From assembly GCA_026119855.1 (NCBI GenBank), contig JAOWBW010002495.1, positions 1-64,000 of the forward strand: a stretch of 64,000 nt of DNA, written 5' to 3'. Source of the stretch: Campanula takesimana (lineage: Eukaryota > Streptophyta > Magnoliopsida > Asterales > Campanulaceae). Each line of letters starts with the position of its first letter. Positions within the stretch are counted from its first letter, which is position 1. The notes under the pieces are model-generated. The model was not told the origin of the DNA and did not search any database. It was given only the letters and a program-made list of their open reading frames with translations. Positions 40,449 to 50,345 of the stretch are shown here, one piece after another. Position numbers and translations under genes: made by a program.

Positions 40449-41174
40449 CTAAGAAAAGTCTAATTTTCTCTTAGCCTTCAAAGGACCACCCGATCGTATC
40501 TCAATCCTTTTCTTCTTGGATAACCGAGGAGCACTAATACGCACCGAAACCTTCTGTGTTGCGGCACGTCTCCTAGCATAAAAGTCATCCAAAGGAGTAC
40601 CAAAAGGGTCAGCAAGAATGTTACTCGAATCAGCAGCAGCCTCCCTATATCTCAAGGCACTGCTAGGCTCAAAACCCTTTCCCAACAACTCGGCACGAAG
40701 CACATCGACCCAAGTGATGCCACGGTAAAGGGTGCCAAACAAATAATCCAAGTAGCTCTCGGGAAGGAAGACACTCCCCCGATGCAGAGGAGCAAAAGCC
40801 CAACGGTTGCGATCATCTCCCCAAGCCGACTGAAGCTCACTCGAGAAGTCCGGACCCATGTAAGCAACTGGACGAAGCATTCTATCCCTCGGAAAAGGAA
40901 TTATCTGTTAGCAACCAAACTGCCGCAGAACCCGCTCTGGCTGGTAAAATGAAGAATCTCTCAAGCCGGGTACAACCACGTGCTGAAAACCAAGAGTCCA
41001 TTCCACAAAAGGACGAAGACCCCAAGAAGGAGGGCACCACTCAATATCGACGGTTACCCGAGAGGCAAAGAATTTCTTCCAACCATCTTCAGATAAATCC
41101 CAGATCAACAGCTTCCTCCTATGAACAGCAAAAGGAGACAAATCACCATCCGGGGAATAAATCTTGAAGTGTTC
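40449..41174 (-). pseudogene. Tat-B antisense ORF (DUF7745/plant-mobile-domain-like), split
   Basis: Two minus-strand frames, 40908-41180 and 40449-40880, separated by an in-frame break around 40900. The upstream part reads DLSEDGWKKFF, GLRPFVEWTLGFQHVV and QPERVLRQFGC. The downstream part is MLRPVAYMGPDF, PLHRGSVFLPESYLDYLFG and ends Lys/Arg-rich. Tat elements are known to carry such extra ORFs, antisense to Pol, between integrase and the 3' LTR. Their product is unknown; similarity to plant mobile domain proteins is from memory of the family. Residues before DLSEDG are cut by element D at 41175. Confidence 0.7.
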
Positions 41175-42866
41175 TGTCACGACCCGAAAACCCGTCTCTA
41201 TTTTCTTGGTAATAAAATGATTATTTATTTATTTAATTGCTTAATTAATTATTTGAATTATTTATTTGGATAATTATGTGTGCATTTTATGTTTCATAAT
41301 ATTTTATGCCTAGCATTTTATTTGGGTCATTTGTGCTAGTGTAGTGTTTGGGTCTTAGTTGTTAGTAGGGAGTATTGTAGTTGAGTTAGTAAGTGGAGGA
41401 AGGGGCCTAAGTGTAACTTTTCAAAAATAATTTTAACTACTCCCTCCCTACTCTTCCTTCTCCCTCACTCTCCTCCTCACCCTACTCCATTCCCAGTTCT
41501 TTCTCTCCCCTCCATAGCCAAGAAAGGTAATATTTCTCTCTCCCTTCTCTCTTCATTTTCTTCCTCTTCCTCTCATCTTTTCTTAGTGCTCATTTTACGA
41601 AATGTGTTTAGATCGTCGATAGGATCGCAAAGAACCAAAAATATTTGAATTCCGTCATCCTTTGAGAAATCCGGGTAAGTTGCTTTTCCCCCATTTATGC
41701 TAAAAATGTTCATCCTATGCTTAGATGATACTATGATTACCATTTATTGCTTCTTTGGTTGATTTTGAGATGATTTACATTTTGTTCATTTTTGTGAAAT
41801 TTGGTGTTTGAATCATCCTTGATTGAGGTATTCTAGATGATGTTCTAAGAGTTCTTTAGCTTCCAAGTGGTGAGGGAACTTTAGTTTATATATTGGTAGT
41901 ATTAGTCTTGAGTTTAGTTTGAAATGGTGAAGATTTGAGTTTGGTTTGATTTTGGGTTGAAAATGGTAGAAACCCAGAAATTTTGGCCGGAAATTGCCCC
42001 CCCGGGCAAGGGGGCGCGCGCACCCTTTGGGAGGGGGCGTGCGCACCCTTATGACCCTTGGTAATCAAACCTTCTGATCATAAAGGGCGCGCGCACCATT
42101 TCCTTGAGGGCGTGCGCTCCCTCTTTGTTTCATCAAACTCAAAACCTTCTGATGCCTTGGGGCGTGCGCACCCTTTCCTCGCATACGCGCGCACCCTCCC
42201 CTTGGCCCTTTTTCATAAACCTTCTGATCCTCTAGGGCGCGCACACCCTTTCTACGCGGGCGTGCGCCCCCTTCGCTGCACAAGCCCTGAGCTTCACCCT
42301 CTTGTACTCTTCGCAGACAATCTTCGATAGTTCATAACTTTCTCATCCGGACTCCGTTTTAGGTGTATAAGCTATCGTTTTTAAAGGTCCCTTGAGCTCT
42401 TCGAGATGAGTGAGTAGTCTTGGTTGAGTGCTTGAGTTAACTGGATCCTTTGTAATCAAATGTGATATGGGAATTATGTTATCTTTGTTGAAATTATTGG
42501 AACACTTTAATTGTGTGTTGTTGGTTCATTTCACTTTCTTGGTGACTTCTTGATAAGGTTCCCTACTTTGGAATCAGTGGTTGTTTAATGTGCTAGTATT
42601 TTATTACTTAGCCTTTATTTGGAAGTCCAGCTGGTATTTGTGGTTGTGTCGGGCGATGGGAAAGATTATAATGGCACGAGCCAAGTCCATTATAATGTTG
42701 ACCATTGTTTTGCCAATATTTTCCTCTTCCAGATTGGCCTTGGAATGAGATGAGCTAGCTTCCATTGTGAAGTAGTCTAGCTAACTTTTTGGAGTATGAC
42801 TTTGTGGCATATCTCCCGTCCCTTGTGAAATGTTACTTGGTTAGTGTTCCGGTACCGGGGTTTTCT
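41175..42866 (+). repeat. Element D 5' LTR, part 1
   Basis: Starts TGTCACGACCC just after TGTTC (41170-41174), the presumed target copy. It holds four pairs of GGGCGCGCGCACCC-type words (42012-42271) and reaches GGTACCGGGGTTTTCT at 42866, where a solo LTR of the same family is inserted. The LTR continues at 45680. Confidence 0.9.
42012..42271. repeat. Four pairs of GC-palindromic words in LTR D
   Basis: Word starts: 42012/42035, 42085/42108, 42159/42183, 42235/42258; pair spacing is 23, 23, 24, 23. The unit, about 73-76 bp, also carries an AAACCTTCTGAT spacer. Consensus GGGCG(C/T)GCGCACCC. Confidence 0.9.
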
Positions 42867-43677
42867 TGTCACGACCCGAAAACTAGGCTCTATTTTATTA
42901 GTAATAAATAATAATTATTTATTTAATTGCTTATTTATTTATTTAAATTATTATTTATTTAAATATTTATGTGTGCACTTTATGTGTCGTAATAATTATG
43001 CCTAGCATTTTATTTGGGTCCTTTGTGCTAGTGTAGAAGTGTTGAGTCTTATTTGTTAGTGGGGAGTTTGTTTGTAGAGAGTAGTAGTAAGGGAGGGGTC
43101 TAAGTGTAAGTTTGGTTTTAATCATCTTCCCCCTCCTCCCTCACCTCCCTCACTCTTTCACTCATCTTTCCCAGCCATCTCTCTCCCTCTCTCTAACATT
43201 TGGGTAAGTTTTCTTTCCCTTACTTCTCTCTTCATTTTCTCCACCTTCCTCTTGTAATCTCTCAATTCTTAAAACATGAACCTTGTTTAGATCGTCGATA
43301 GGATCATAGGAAGCCAAGAAATTTTGAGTTCCGTCACCTTTGAGAAAATCCGGGTAAGTTACTTTTCCCCCATTTTGATGCTAAAATGTTCATCTCATGT
43401 TTATATAATGTTTGATGTGTTATATTTGAAGTTTGGTTGAGTTTAGAATTTATTTTGAAATTATTTGAGTTTTTGAGTAAAAATGGTGAAATCTTGAATG
43501 TGGGGATTTGATGTTGGTTTAGATGATTAAAGGGTGTTATTTAGGTTCCCTTTAGGTTGGGTGTTGTTTAGGAGCTTTAGAAATGTATTGGGAAGCTTTG
43601 ATTTTGATAACTTTAGTGAAGGTTGTGTTTTGGTTCGAAATTGGTAAACCCAGGAAGAATCTGGGCATTGTTCTTCT

Positions 43678-43841
43678 GGCACGGTCGTGCTCCTTTTTTT
43701 GGCACGGTCGTGCCACATTCACTTTCCTCTCGTAATGGTTGGCACGGTCGTGCCCCTTTATTTGGCACGGTCGTGCCAATATTCACTTGCCTCTCGTCAT
43801 GTTTGGCACGGTCGTGCCACTTTCTTAGGCACGGTCGTGCC
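43678..43841. repeat. Three pairs of GGCACG-GT-CGTGCC in solo LTR
   Basis: Word starts: 43678/43701, 43741/43764, 43805/43828; spacing inside pairs is always 23 and pair period 63-64. Only the first word has a changed last base. Confidence 0.95.
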
Positions 43842-45458
43842 AAGCTAGAATTCTGATATATCTCCCCTTTTCTTCTAAAACTGTTTCCCCATAACTTCTT
43901 CGTCCGGACTCCGTTTTAGGCGTGTAAACTATAGTTTCGAAGCTCTCTCCGAGTACTACAAGATGGTATAGGTTGTTCAGTTAAGTTATAAGTTTTATAC
44001 TTCGGGATTTTATTGGGTGTTTGGGCATCTTATGATGTGTTCGTGGTTGTTCCAATCGAATTGATTTTCGAGTAAGACTTGGTCTAGGTTTTAAGCGATG
44101 TCCCATAGTACCTAGAGGGTTGTTGTTGAACACCAAAGTGTAGGGTTTAGTCCGGTCGTGATCATGTTCTAAAGATTAACCTTTTGATTCGTTTGGGATT
44201 GGTTCGTTAAGGACGAAGGTAAAGCGTGTATTGGCAATTGGGTACTTACGGTTTGATTAACCTTAAAGTGTATTCATTCTGATTCCTAATTTGGAATTAC
44301 AGGTGTGATGAGATGGTTGAGTGCATAGTCCTGGTGTATCTATATGAGTAAATGTTTAGGGTCATTTTGGTAATAGTCATTGTGCTATTGGTGAGCGACC
44401 GTTTGGGTTGTGCTCTTTATGAATAACTCGTGGGTATCATCTTTAGAATGTGGTCGGTATGGGTCCTTGTCTTGGGACCATCTTGTTTAATGATCAATGT
44501 TGTTGTGCTCTTTATGAGAAATTCCGTTTATCGTTGTTGTGCTCTTTTATGAGAAACTTCTTGTGTTCGTTGTTGTTGAACTCTTCTTGAGAAATCGTTT
44601 GCATCTTTATGGTGATTAATTGGTGTGGTTCCCTACTTTGGAACCCTAAGTTGTTTAATCATGCTAAATTATTATTACTTAGCATTTAATTAGAAGCCCA
44701 GCTGGCATATTTGTTGCATCTGGCGATGAGAAGGATTATAATGGCAAAGCCAAGTCCATTATAATGTTGACCATTGTTTTGCCCTTACTATACCCCTTCT
44801 CCAGATTGGCCTTGGAAAGGATAAGTCAGCGTTCCTTTGTGAATGCATCTGGCTAACGGGCATGACTTTGTGTCATGGTCCTTGTCCTTTGTGACACGTT
44901 ATGGTTATTGGTTCCGGTACCGGGGTTTTCTCTTCGAGCTTTCATGCTGCTATGAAGATGTTGATTGTTGATTATTGAAGCTGCGCAACGACCTTTATTT
45001 GGTTCTTTCAGTTGGGCGAAACCTTGGCTATGTATCCACCTATGAGTGTTTATTTCAGCTTTATGTGTTGCATGATGAGCTGGTCGTTATTTCCAACCGG
45101 TATGGGACGGTTGGCGATAGGGAGCCTCTCATTTGTTGTTATATGTTTATTTATATGATTGATTATTGGATATTACTGTTTGACAGCATGTCACTTATTA
45201 TTCGCTGCTATCTGTCTTATGTAATTGCTATTGGTCATTGCATATTAGCATGTCATGTAGTTGCATTAGTAACTTACTGAGATTTATTCTCACCCCGTTT
45301 CTTGTTTCAAATTGTTTCCTTAACCCCCCCCCCCCAGGAGGAAAGGATTAGGATTCGCGGATCGAGGAGGACGTCGAGAGGATTGAGATTTTGGGCAGGT
45401 TGTTGATCGGTTTGCATTATTTAAATGTATAACCTTTTGGGGATAGTTTTACCAACAA

Positions 45459-45466
45459 TGACGTCA
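45459..45466. promoter_or_regulatory. TGACGTCA (bZIP/CRE-type palindrome) in solo LTR
   Basis: CAATGACGTCATTAAG context; the same octamer is at the equivalent place of LTR D (46101-46108) and of both LTRs of E (48302-48309, 55095-55102). It is the classical core bound by bZIP/TGA factors; a function here is inferred. Confidence 0.5.
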
Positions 45467-45679
45467 TTAAGATTTGTAATCTTTTGTATTTTTGGGGTGA
45501 GCTTGCGAAGCTCATTCTAGTAGTTTGTTGTCGTTGTTTAGCTTGGATTTCTAAACTTTGTTTTAAACATTTTGGGTATAAAAATGGAATTTTTATCCTC
45601 ATTATTTTGGTGTATTGTTGTAAGTCGACGTCCAGCTCGCGAGTTCCGGGCCCGCGGGGTTCGGGGTCGCGACATTTCT

Positions 45680-46309
45680 TCGGCTTTCATGCTACTATGA
45701 AGATGTTGATTGGTTGATTGTTGAAGCTGCGCAGCGATCCTTTATTTGGGTCTATCGGTTTGGAAACCTTAGCTAATATCCTTGTTAATTGTTTATTTCC
45801 GCTGCTATCTGTTATCTGATAACTGTTATGTGCTACATGGATTATTATACTGTTTATTGCCTATTGCATATTATATATCATGTATATTGCATTAGTAGTT
45901 GCATTAGTAACTTATTGAGATTTTCTCACCCCCCCTTTCCTTTTGTCTTGTTTTTTCCTTAAACCCCCCAGGTGGAAATGATTAGACTCGCTGATCACGA
46001 GGCAGCGGACGTCGAGTGTGGATATAGCTTTTTGGGGAAGGTTGTTATTCGGTTGCATTACATATTAAATGTATAACCTTGGGATAGTGTCACACAACAA
46101 TGACGTCATTAAGAATTGTATATTTTTATATTTGGGTATAAGCTTGTGGAGCTTATGTTAGTGTATATTGTTGTTATTAAACTTGAATTACAAAACCTTG
46201 TATCACCTTTGGCATTAAAATGGAATTTTTATCTTCGTATCTTAGTGTTTTGGTTCTAAGTCGACGTCCAGCTCGCGTACTCCGGGCCCGTGGGGTCGGG
46301 GTCGCGACA
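45680..46309 (+). repeat. Element D 5' LTR, part 2
   Basis: Continues part 1 after the solo LTR and ends GGGGTCGCGACA at 46309, next to the PBS. It holds TGACGTCA at 46101 and a C-homopolymer at 45963. Confidence 0.9.
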
Positions 46310-46311
46310 GT

Positions 46312-46327
46312 TGGATCAGAGCTTTGG
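46312..46327 (+). promoter_or_regulatory. Element D primer-binding site
   Basis: TGGATCAGAGCTTTGG two bases after the LTR; a two-base-deleted version of the tRNA-Met site TGGTATCAGAGC that is intact in E. Confidence 0.75.
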
Positions 46328-46428
46328 TTTAGCTCTAAGTATAAGTCTAGGTGGGACTAGTATGACTTAGGAGGGTAGTGTGTTCGGAGTGAGTAACGGT
46401 TGATGTTTTATGCAGGTAATTGTTCTCG

Positions 46429-47400
46429 ATGGCTAGAAGAAGAACAGGTGAAAAGTTCGAGTGGGGCTCAGAATCATAATGATCTTCGGGAAGAGAACCG
46501 TGCAATGTTTTAGGGCATATTTGAGGCGGCCATGAAGGGCCTACATGACCAAGGTCCGAGAGTAGAACAAGCACCCCCGCCTCGATATGGTTTGGAGCAA
46601 TTTTTGAAACTGGAAACCGGCTGAGTATAATGGGGAACCCGATGTGAAGAAGGCCGAGCTATGGATAGAATCAATGGAGAAAAATTTACGATGTCTTTGG
46701 TTGCACCGATGAGGACAAGGTCCGGTTCGTGGCCTATAAGCTTGTGGATGCCGCCGAGCATTGGTGGAAAGGGGTAAAGCGAGTTGGGATGATACTCACA
46801 CAGTGTATGCGTGGGAATTGTTTGTGCGGAAATTCAAGGAGCATTTCATTCCGGTAGTAGATCAAAACCGAAAAGAGATCGAGCTTCTCAACTTAGAGCA
46901 AGGTTTGTTGTCTATAGCCCAGTACTCGGCTAAGTTCACAGAATTAGCCCGGTACTGTGACTATCTTGTGAGGACTAAGGACCAGAAAGCCATGAGGTTC
47001 ATCCGCGGTTTGAAGGACATCCATCCGTACTCAGTTTATAGCCCAGAGGATTGTGACATTCCAGGATGCGGTAGACCGTGCATACTTAATCGAGCAAGAC
47101 ATTGGAGAACATAAGAGGAGAACCGAGGCATCGAATACGGGTAAACAAGGAAGCCATGCTAAATCTCAACCACAGCACCGTTCAGATAACCGAGGTAATT
47201 CGGGAGCACCATCTCAGTTTAAGGGACAACCCGCACCGAGGAATCGGGTACTACTCCGGGGAATCAGAATAGGAAGCCTTGTACCTATTGTCAGAGGGAA
47301 AGCCATACGGAGGATAGGTGTTGGAAGAAACAGGGTAAATGTACCAATTGTGGTCAAATGGGGCACTTTGTGAGAGATTGCCCGAGGAGTAGAGGACAAC
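46429..47400 (+). pseudogene. gag: Element D Gag, frameshifted
   Basis: Starts MARRRTGE. The frame breaks within 20 codons and again near 46630 and 47040. The capsid region (46780-47030) reads SWDDTHTVYAWELFVRKFKEHFIP, LNLEQGLLSIAQYSAKFTEL, CDYLVRTKDQKAMRFIRGLK, which is almost the same as in E (54156-54596). Two zinc knuckles follow in shifted frames, CTYCQRES...C and CTNCGQMGHFVRDC (about 47275-47385). The product would package RNA; it is defective here. Confidence 0.88.
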
Positions 47401-48095
47401 CATCCGGGTCAGATGTTGGTACTACTCAGGGTCAGAAAAGAGATGATGCGGGAAAGCCCAAGGTCCAAGGAAGGGTATTTTCCATGAATCAACAACAAGC
47501 TACCGATGATCCATCCGTTATTGGAGGTATTGTTCTGTGTGTCTAATGTGAGCACGCGCGTTAGTAGATCCAGGATCATCGCATTCTTACATATCTGTGC
47601 AATTTGCTTCTATGCTAAATGCTGCATTTGAGTCTTTACCTTATGTGCTAGAGGTGTCGACCCCTATAGGAGAATGCTTGATATCTGATAGAGTATTTTG
47701 TGCTTGTGATGTGGTTATATGTGGTCGTGTCTTATGTGCGGACTTGGTAGTCCTTCCTATTCAAGACTTTGATGTTATTTTGGGTATGGATTGGTTGAGC
47801 AAGTTTCATGCTTCTGTTGATTGTCGTAAGAAAGTTGTTAATTTTTCTATTCCCGACGTGCCTAAGTTTATTTTTGAGGCTAGTCCTTTGAGTAGAAATG
47901 TTCGTTTAATTTCTTATGTGAAAGCGAGAAAATTATTGCATCGTGGTTGTGAGGGTTACTTGGCTAGTGTGTTAGACAGCAAGAAGGAATCCCCTAGTTT
48001 GGAAAGTGTTCAGGTGGTACGGGAATTTCCCGATGTTTTCTCTTCCGAATATAATATGCCTCCCGATCGTGAGATAGAGTTTTGTATAGATCTTT
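47401..48095 (+). pseudogene. Element D protease region, cut by element E
   Basis: Matches E's protease: [18 protein letters not shown], then a frameshift near 47545 that removes the active-site stretch from frame, and from 47597 [46 protein letters not shown] and [20 protein letters not shown]. The last codons before 48096 are the start of the Pol linker. E's LTR begins there. RT onward lies beyond the window. Confidence 0.88.
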
Positions 48096-50257
48096 TGTCG
48101 CTACCCCGACCCCGCGGGCCCGGAGTACGCGAGCTAGACGTCGACTTAAACAATAAACTCTAAAATAATGAGGATAAAAATTTCCTTTTATACCAAAAGA
48201 TGATAACACAAAGTTTTGAAATCCAACTTGAAGAACAAAATATAAACTAGTGTAAGCTCCACAAGCTCACACCCAAAATAATAAAAATATACAAATTCTA
48301 ATGACGTCAAGTTTGGTACAACTATTCCCAAAAGGTTACACATTTATGTAATGTAAACCCACCAATAACAACTTGCCCAAAAGCTCAACCCTCGCGACGT
48401 CCTCCTCGTGATCAGCGAGTCTAATCCTTTCCTCCTGGGGGGGGGGGGGGTTAAGGAAAAACAAAGATAAAAGAAAGGGGGTGAGATAAATCTCAATAAG
48501 TTACTAATGCAACTACATGACATGCTAAGATGCAATAAGCAATAAACAATAATAAATATCACTTAGCACATAGCATTTATCAGTTAACAGATAGCAGCGG
48601 AAATAAACAATTAACAAAGGATATTAGCCAAGGTTTCCCAACTGAAAGAACCAAATAAAGGTCGCTGCCCAGCTTTAATAATCAACAATCAACATCTTCA
48701 TAGTAGCATGAAAGCTTGAAGAGAAAACCCCCGGTACCGGAACCAATAACAAAGTAACATGCCACAAAGGGCGGGAGCCATGCCACAAAGTCATGCTCCA
48801 AAACGCCTAGCTAGAATACTCACAAAAGGAGCTAGCTCATCCCATCCAAGGCCAATCTGGATGAGGAAAGAAGGACCAATGGGCGATGCTATACTGGACT
48901 TGGCTTGTGCCATTATAGCATTATCCATTGCCTGACTCGATTCACAAATAACCAGCTGGACTTTCAAATAAATGCTAAGTAATAAAATACTAGCACGATA
49001 AACAACCATTGATTCCAAAGTAGGGAATCATTCCAATTAATCACCAAAAAGATGAACCGATCAAATACACATCATAAAAGTGTTTCAACATTCCCACCCA
49101 ATAATTAATCAAATTCCATATCACATTTATTCACAAAGGAACCAATTTCAAAACTAGAGTAACCCACAATGTTTATTTAAGTTAGTTAGAGTGACACCCG
49201 AAGTCAATATCTAATATGCCACCCAAGCCTAAACCAAACAAAGGGGATTTCCAGGAGACAGGGGCGGGCGGGCGCCTAAACAAGGGTGGGCGGGCGGGCG
49301 CCCAGGAAGGGTCAGGCGGGCGCTCACTAAAGACAGAAGGTTGGTCGAAGAAACTGGCCATGTAGGCGGGCGCTTGGGACCTCACGGGCGGTCGCCCGGA
49401 ACACTACAGGCGGGCGCCCGGAATGAATCTGGGCCGAAAATCTGCTGGGTTCATCAAAGATCATACCAAAACAAACCAAAATTCTTGCCATTCCAAAAAT
49501 CAACCAAAATCAAGACTTCCAACAAGTTCAACATGGTACCCAAACAACATCTAAGCTTAAGAGGGACCAAAATAACATCATCTAACAACCCCAAACAAGA
49601 TTTCAAACCAACATTCATAACAATCACCATTTTTAACCAAAAACCAAAATAAATTCCAAATAAATCCCAAACTCAATCAAACATCAAATATATCAACTAA
49701 AGCATTATATAAACATGAAATGAACACTTTATCATAAAAATGGGGGAAAAGCAACTTACTTGGAATTTCTCAAAGATAACGGAATTCAAATATTTTTAGC
49801 TCCCTACGATCCTATCGACGATCTAAACACATTTCATAAAATGGGCAATAAGAAAAGATGAGAGGAAGAAGATGAAAATGAAGAGAGAAGGGAGAGAAAA
49901 ATATTACCTTTCCAAGGAGAGAGAGAGAGAGTACTGGGAAATGAAATGAGGGAGAGGGTGAGGGAGAAGAAAGAGTAGGGAGAAGAGAGGGAGTAGGGAG
50001 AATTATTTTGAAAAACTTACAGTTAGACCCCCTCCCCACAAACTACACAAACTCTAATACTCCTACTAACAACTAAGACCAAATAATACTACACTAGCAC
50101 AAATGACCCAAATAAAATGCTAGACATAAATTATTATAACACATAAAATGCACACCTAAATTATTAATTAAATAATAATTTAAACACTTAAATAAGAAAT
50201 AAATAAATAATTAGATATTTATTATTAGAAAATAGAGACGGGTTTCGGGTCGTGACA
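48096..50257 (-). repeat. Element E 3' LTR (2162 bp)
   Basis: TGTCGCTACCCCGACC...GGTTTCGGGTCGTGACA (plus strand). Its GC-rich word array is at 49267-49418. A G-run of 12-14 occurs at 48437-48450. TGACGTCA is at 48302-48309. Confidence 0.92.
49267..49418. repeat. Six GGCGGGCGCC-type words in LTR E
   Basis: Core starts at 49267, 49293, 49315, 49365, 49387 and 49409; neighbouring spacing is 26, 22, 50, 22, 22. Less symmetric than the words of LTR D and the solo LTR but at the equivalent LTR place. Confidence 0.85.
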
Positions 50258-50345
50258 TTCACTCCCCCTTAAAAAAAATTTGACCCGAATTTTAACGAGA
50301 CTTACCCGAATTAAAAAGCCACAGATATTTACGCTCCATCTCCTC
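50258..50345 (-). other. Element E 3' UTR and polypurine tract
   Basis: The minus strand has AAATTTTTTTTAAGGGGGAGTGAA right at the LTR (50258-50281 on plus), a typical chromovirus polypurine tract. Confidence 0.8.

Larger units (their letters stand above)
31223..41174 (+). mobile_element. Tat-B: long, degenerate Tat-lineage Ty3/gypsy element, 3' end lost beyond nested D
   Basis: 5' LTR, PBS, 1.3-kb leader, Gag, protease with G-patch, RT, gypsy RNase H, second archaeal-type RNase H and integrase in order on the plus strand, then a structured 3' region and an antisense ORF. The extra RNase H and the antisense ORF mark the Tat lineage. Frameshifts and stops break Gag-Pol into about ten pieces. 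Element D inserted in the antisense ORF at 41175, so the 3' LTR is outside the window. Confidence 0.9.
42867..45674 (+). repeat. Solo LTR (2808 bp) of the Tekay-like family nested in LTR D
   Basis: TGTCACGACCCGAAAAC...GGTCGCGACA, bounded by the duplication TTTCT at 42862-42866 and 45675-45679. The host LTR resumes at exactly the matching point (GGTACCGGGG...CTTCGGCTTTCATG). No internal region remains. It has its own private words, six copies of GGCACGGTCGTGCC (43678-43841), and a TGACGTCA motif at 45459. Confidence 0.92.
41175..48095 (+). mobile_element. Element D: Tekay/Del-like chromovirus, 5' part
   Basis: The 5' LTR (41175-42866 and 45680-46309) opens TGTCACGACCCGAAA and ends GGGGTCGCGACA. 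A tRNA-Met-like PBS, Gag, zinc knuckles and protease follow. It is interrupted at 48096 by element E, of the same family but opposite strand; TCTTT (48091-48095) is the left target copy. The rest of D is outside the window. Gag-Pol is frameshifted, more worn than in E. Confidence 0.9.

Noticed and set aside
42012..43841. CRISPR-like regular repeats
   Set aside because: Repeats are 14 bp and lie inside plant LTRs with related, not unique, spacers; no cas genes.
43613..43856. Three overlapping frames rich in ARPC and GTTVP residues
   Set aside because: They translate the GGCACGGTCGTGCC array in all frames.
44975..45280. Frame of 101 codons with hydrophobic stretch
   Set aside because: Inside a solo LTR; no domain and not conserved in LTR D or E.
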